Assembly: GCA_038241115.1 (NCBI GenBank)
Contig: JBBRGA010000102.1
Location: forward strand, 1-12,322
Direction: 5' to 3'
Source of the DNA: JANYJJ01 sp038241115
Lineage (GTDB): Bacteria; Pseudomonadota; Gammaproteobacteria; Burkholderiales; Burkholderiaceae_C
Length of the DNA: 12,322 nucleotides
Below, in pieces: positions 11,113-12,322 of the stretch. A model generated the notes under the pieces. The model saw only the letters and a list, made by a program, of their open reading frames with translations, had not been told where the DNA came from and made no database searches. Made by a program: the position numbers and the translations under genes. The number at the start of each line of letters is the position of its first letter. Within the stretch, counting starts at the first letter, position 1.

Positions 11113-12322
11113 ATGCCTGAAATAGCGACCCCACCGCTGCGCCAACCGATCCGCGAGCTGCCCGACGAACTCATCAGCCAAATCGCTGCCGGCGAGGTGG
11201 TGGAGCGGCCGGCGTCGGTGGTGCGGGAGTTGGTGGACAACGCGCTGGACGCCGGTGCGGGTGAGGTGACGGTGAAGCTGACGGCCGGCGGCATCCGCAG
11301 CATCGTGGTCGAGGACGACGGCTTCGGCATTGCCAGCGCCGAGTTGCCGCTGGCGCTGCGGCGCCACGCCACCAGCAAGATCAATTCGTTGAACGACCTC
11401 GAAACCGTGAGCACCATGGGCTTTCGGGGTGAAGCCCTGGCGGCCATTTCATCGATTGCCGAGGTGAGTATTTCCAGCCGCACGGCGGACGCGGTGCATG
11501 CCCAGCGCCTGGACGCGCGCTCGGGCGAGTTGAGTCCGGCCGCACGCGGCGTGGGCACCAGCGTGGAGGTGCGCGAGCTGTTTTTCAGCACGCCCGCACG
11601 GCGCAAATTCTTGAAGACCGAGGCGACCGAATTGGCGCACTGCGTGGAGGCGGTGCGCCGCCATGCGCTGACGCGGCCTGATGTGAGCTTTTCGATTTGG
11701 CACGAAGGCAAGCTGGTTCAGCAATGGCGCAAAGCCACGCTCACCCAGCGCTTGCACGATGTGCTGGGCGCCGACTTTGTGGCGCAAAGCCGCGATGTGG
11801 CGTTGGAGCTCGGCATGTTGCAGGTCAACGGCCGCGCCGGCACGCCGGAGTTCGCGCGCAGCCGCGCCGACCAGCAATATGTGTATGTGAACGGCCGCTA
11901 TGTGCGCGACAAGCTCATCGCACACGGTGTCAGGTCGGCCTACGAAGACGTGCTGCACGGCGGGCGTCAACCGGCCTACATCTTGTTCATTTCGATTGCG
12001 CCCGAGCGGGTGGACGTGAACGTGCACCCGACCAAAATCGAGGTGCGGTTTCGCGAATCGCGCGAGGTGCATCAGGCCGTGCGCAAAGCGGTGGAGGCGG
12101 GCTTGGCCATCCCGCGTGCAGGCGTTGGCTTTGCCGACTCAAGCGTCAATCCGCCTGCTCAAAGCGAATTCGCACCCAGCGCCGCGCCGGGCTCGGCCAC
12201 TTCGTTTTCAGGCGCGGCATTTCCTTACGGCGGCTCGGCGTCTGGATCCGCTCGGGCGTTCAGCCCTTTCGGACGCGCGACCACCCAAGGCTATTTGGGT
12301 TTGCAACAAGCCGCGGTGCTCT
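11113..12322 (+). CDS. mutL: DNA mismatch repair protein MutL (3' end outside window)
   Basis: 403 codons are visible from ATG 11113 to the right edge with no stop. MutL is the homodimeric GHKL ATPase that links MutS-bound mismatches to downstream repair nucleases. All N-terminal motifs are present: QIAAGEVVERPASVVRELVDNALDAG with Glu39 and Asn43 (E29 and N33 of E. coli), EDDGFGI (67-73), RRHATSKI, GFRGEAL (103-109) and VGTSVEVRELFFSTPARRKF. The transducer domain follows, with YVYVNGRYVRDK and VDVNVHPTKIEVRF, whose Lys308 matches the ATP-contacting K307 of E. coli. After about residue 335 the sequence turns into a Ser/Ala/Gly/Pro-rich linker (SAAPGSATSFSGAAF), as expected before the dimerisation domain, which is not in the window. 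Whether a C-terminal endonuclease motif exists cannot be seen. The gene follows hicAB on the same strand, but has its own -10-like box. Confidence 0.97.
   Translation, partial: MPEIATPPLRQPIRELPDELISQIAAGEVVERPASVVRELVDNALDAGAGEVTVKLTAGGIRSIVVEDDGFGIASAELPLALRRHATSKINSLNDLETVSTMGFRGEALAAISSIAEVSISSRTADAVHAQRLDARSGELSPAARGVGTSVEVRELFFSTPARRKFLKTEATELAHCVEAVRRHALTRPDVSFSIWHEGKLVQQWRKATLTQRLHDVLGADFVAQSRDVALELGMLQVNGRAGTPEFARSRADQQYVYVNGRYVRDKLIAHGVRSAYEDVLHGGRQPAYILFISIAPERVDVNVHPTKIEVRFRESREVHQAVRKAVEAGLAIPRAGVGFADSSVNPPAQSEFAPSAAPGSATSFSGAAFPYGGSASGSARAFSPFGRATTQGYLGLQQAAVL

Overview
The window looks like chromosomal DNA from a GC-rich betaproteobacterium, most likely a Burkholderiales member close to the Comamonadaceae. 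The reasons are the high GC content, the protein sequences (MutL, DedA, an HME-RND pump, HicAB) and a GC-rich intergenic repeat of a kind I associate with that family. This placement is by recognition, not by a search.

Layout, left to right. (1) 1-389 (+): the 3' end of a probable alpha/beta-hydrolase. (2) 386-1033 (-): a DedA-family membrane protein, convergent with the hydrolase and overlapping it by 4 bp. (3) 1179-8671 (-): a heavy-metal efflux cluster, transcribed right to left. Its order is a small His-rich exported protein resembling CzcI, a TolC/CzcC-type outer-membrane factor, an unrecognised 238-aa His-rich single-pass protein, a CzcB/CusB-type adaptor, a CzcA/CusA-type HME-RND pump, and a small exported protein with a His-bearing N-terminus. 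(4) 8958-10118 (-): a membrane-anchored GGDEF diguanylate cyclase. (5) 10472-11055 (+): a HicA-HicB toxin-antitoxin pair. (6) 11113 to the right edge (+): the N-terminal two thirds or so of the mismatch-repair ATPase MutL.

The efflux cluster is the core of the window. Outer-membrane factor, 238-aa protein and adaptor genes overlap by 4 bp and 1 bp, so they are probably translationally coupled. The adaptor-pump junction is different: 174 nt separate them, filled by two tandem copies of a 74-bp repeat. The repeat leaves open a 52-codon frame that starts 2 nt after the adaptor stop and ends 13 nt before the pump start. The 238-aa protein and the adaptor carry the same 14-residue His-containing segment just after their signal sequences. 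Three accessory exported proteins with histidines, and a pump whose TM4 signature is neither CzcA-like nor exactly CusA-like, suggest a non-textbook metal-export system. The metal cannot be assigned from sequence. No metal-responsive regulator gene lies inside the window.

The remaining genes look like ordinary neighbours. HicAB is an accessory module inserted next to mutL. mutL has no visible Shine-Dalgarno and has a -10-like box so close to its ATG that a leaderless transcript is possible. No rRNA, tRNA, insertion sequence or CRISPR array is visible.
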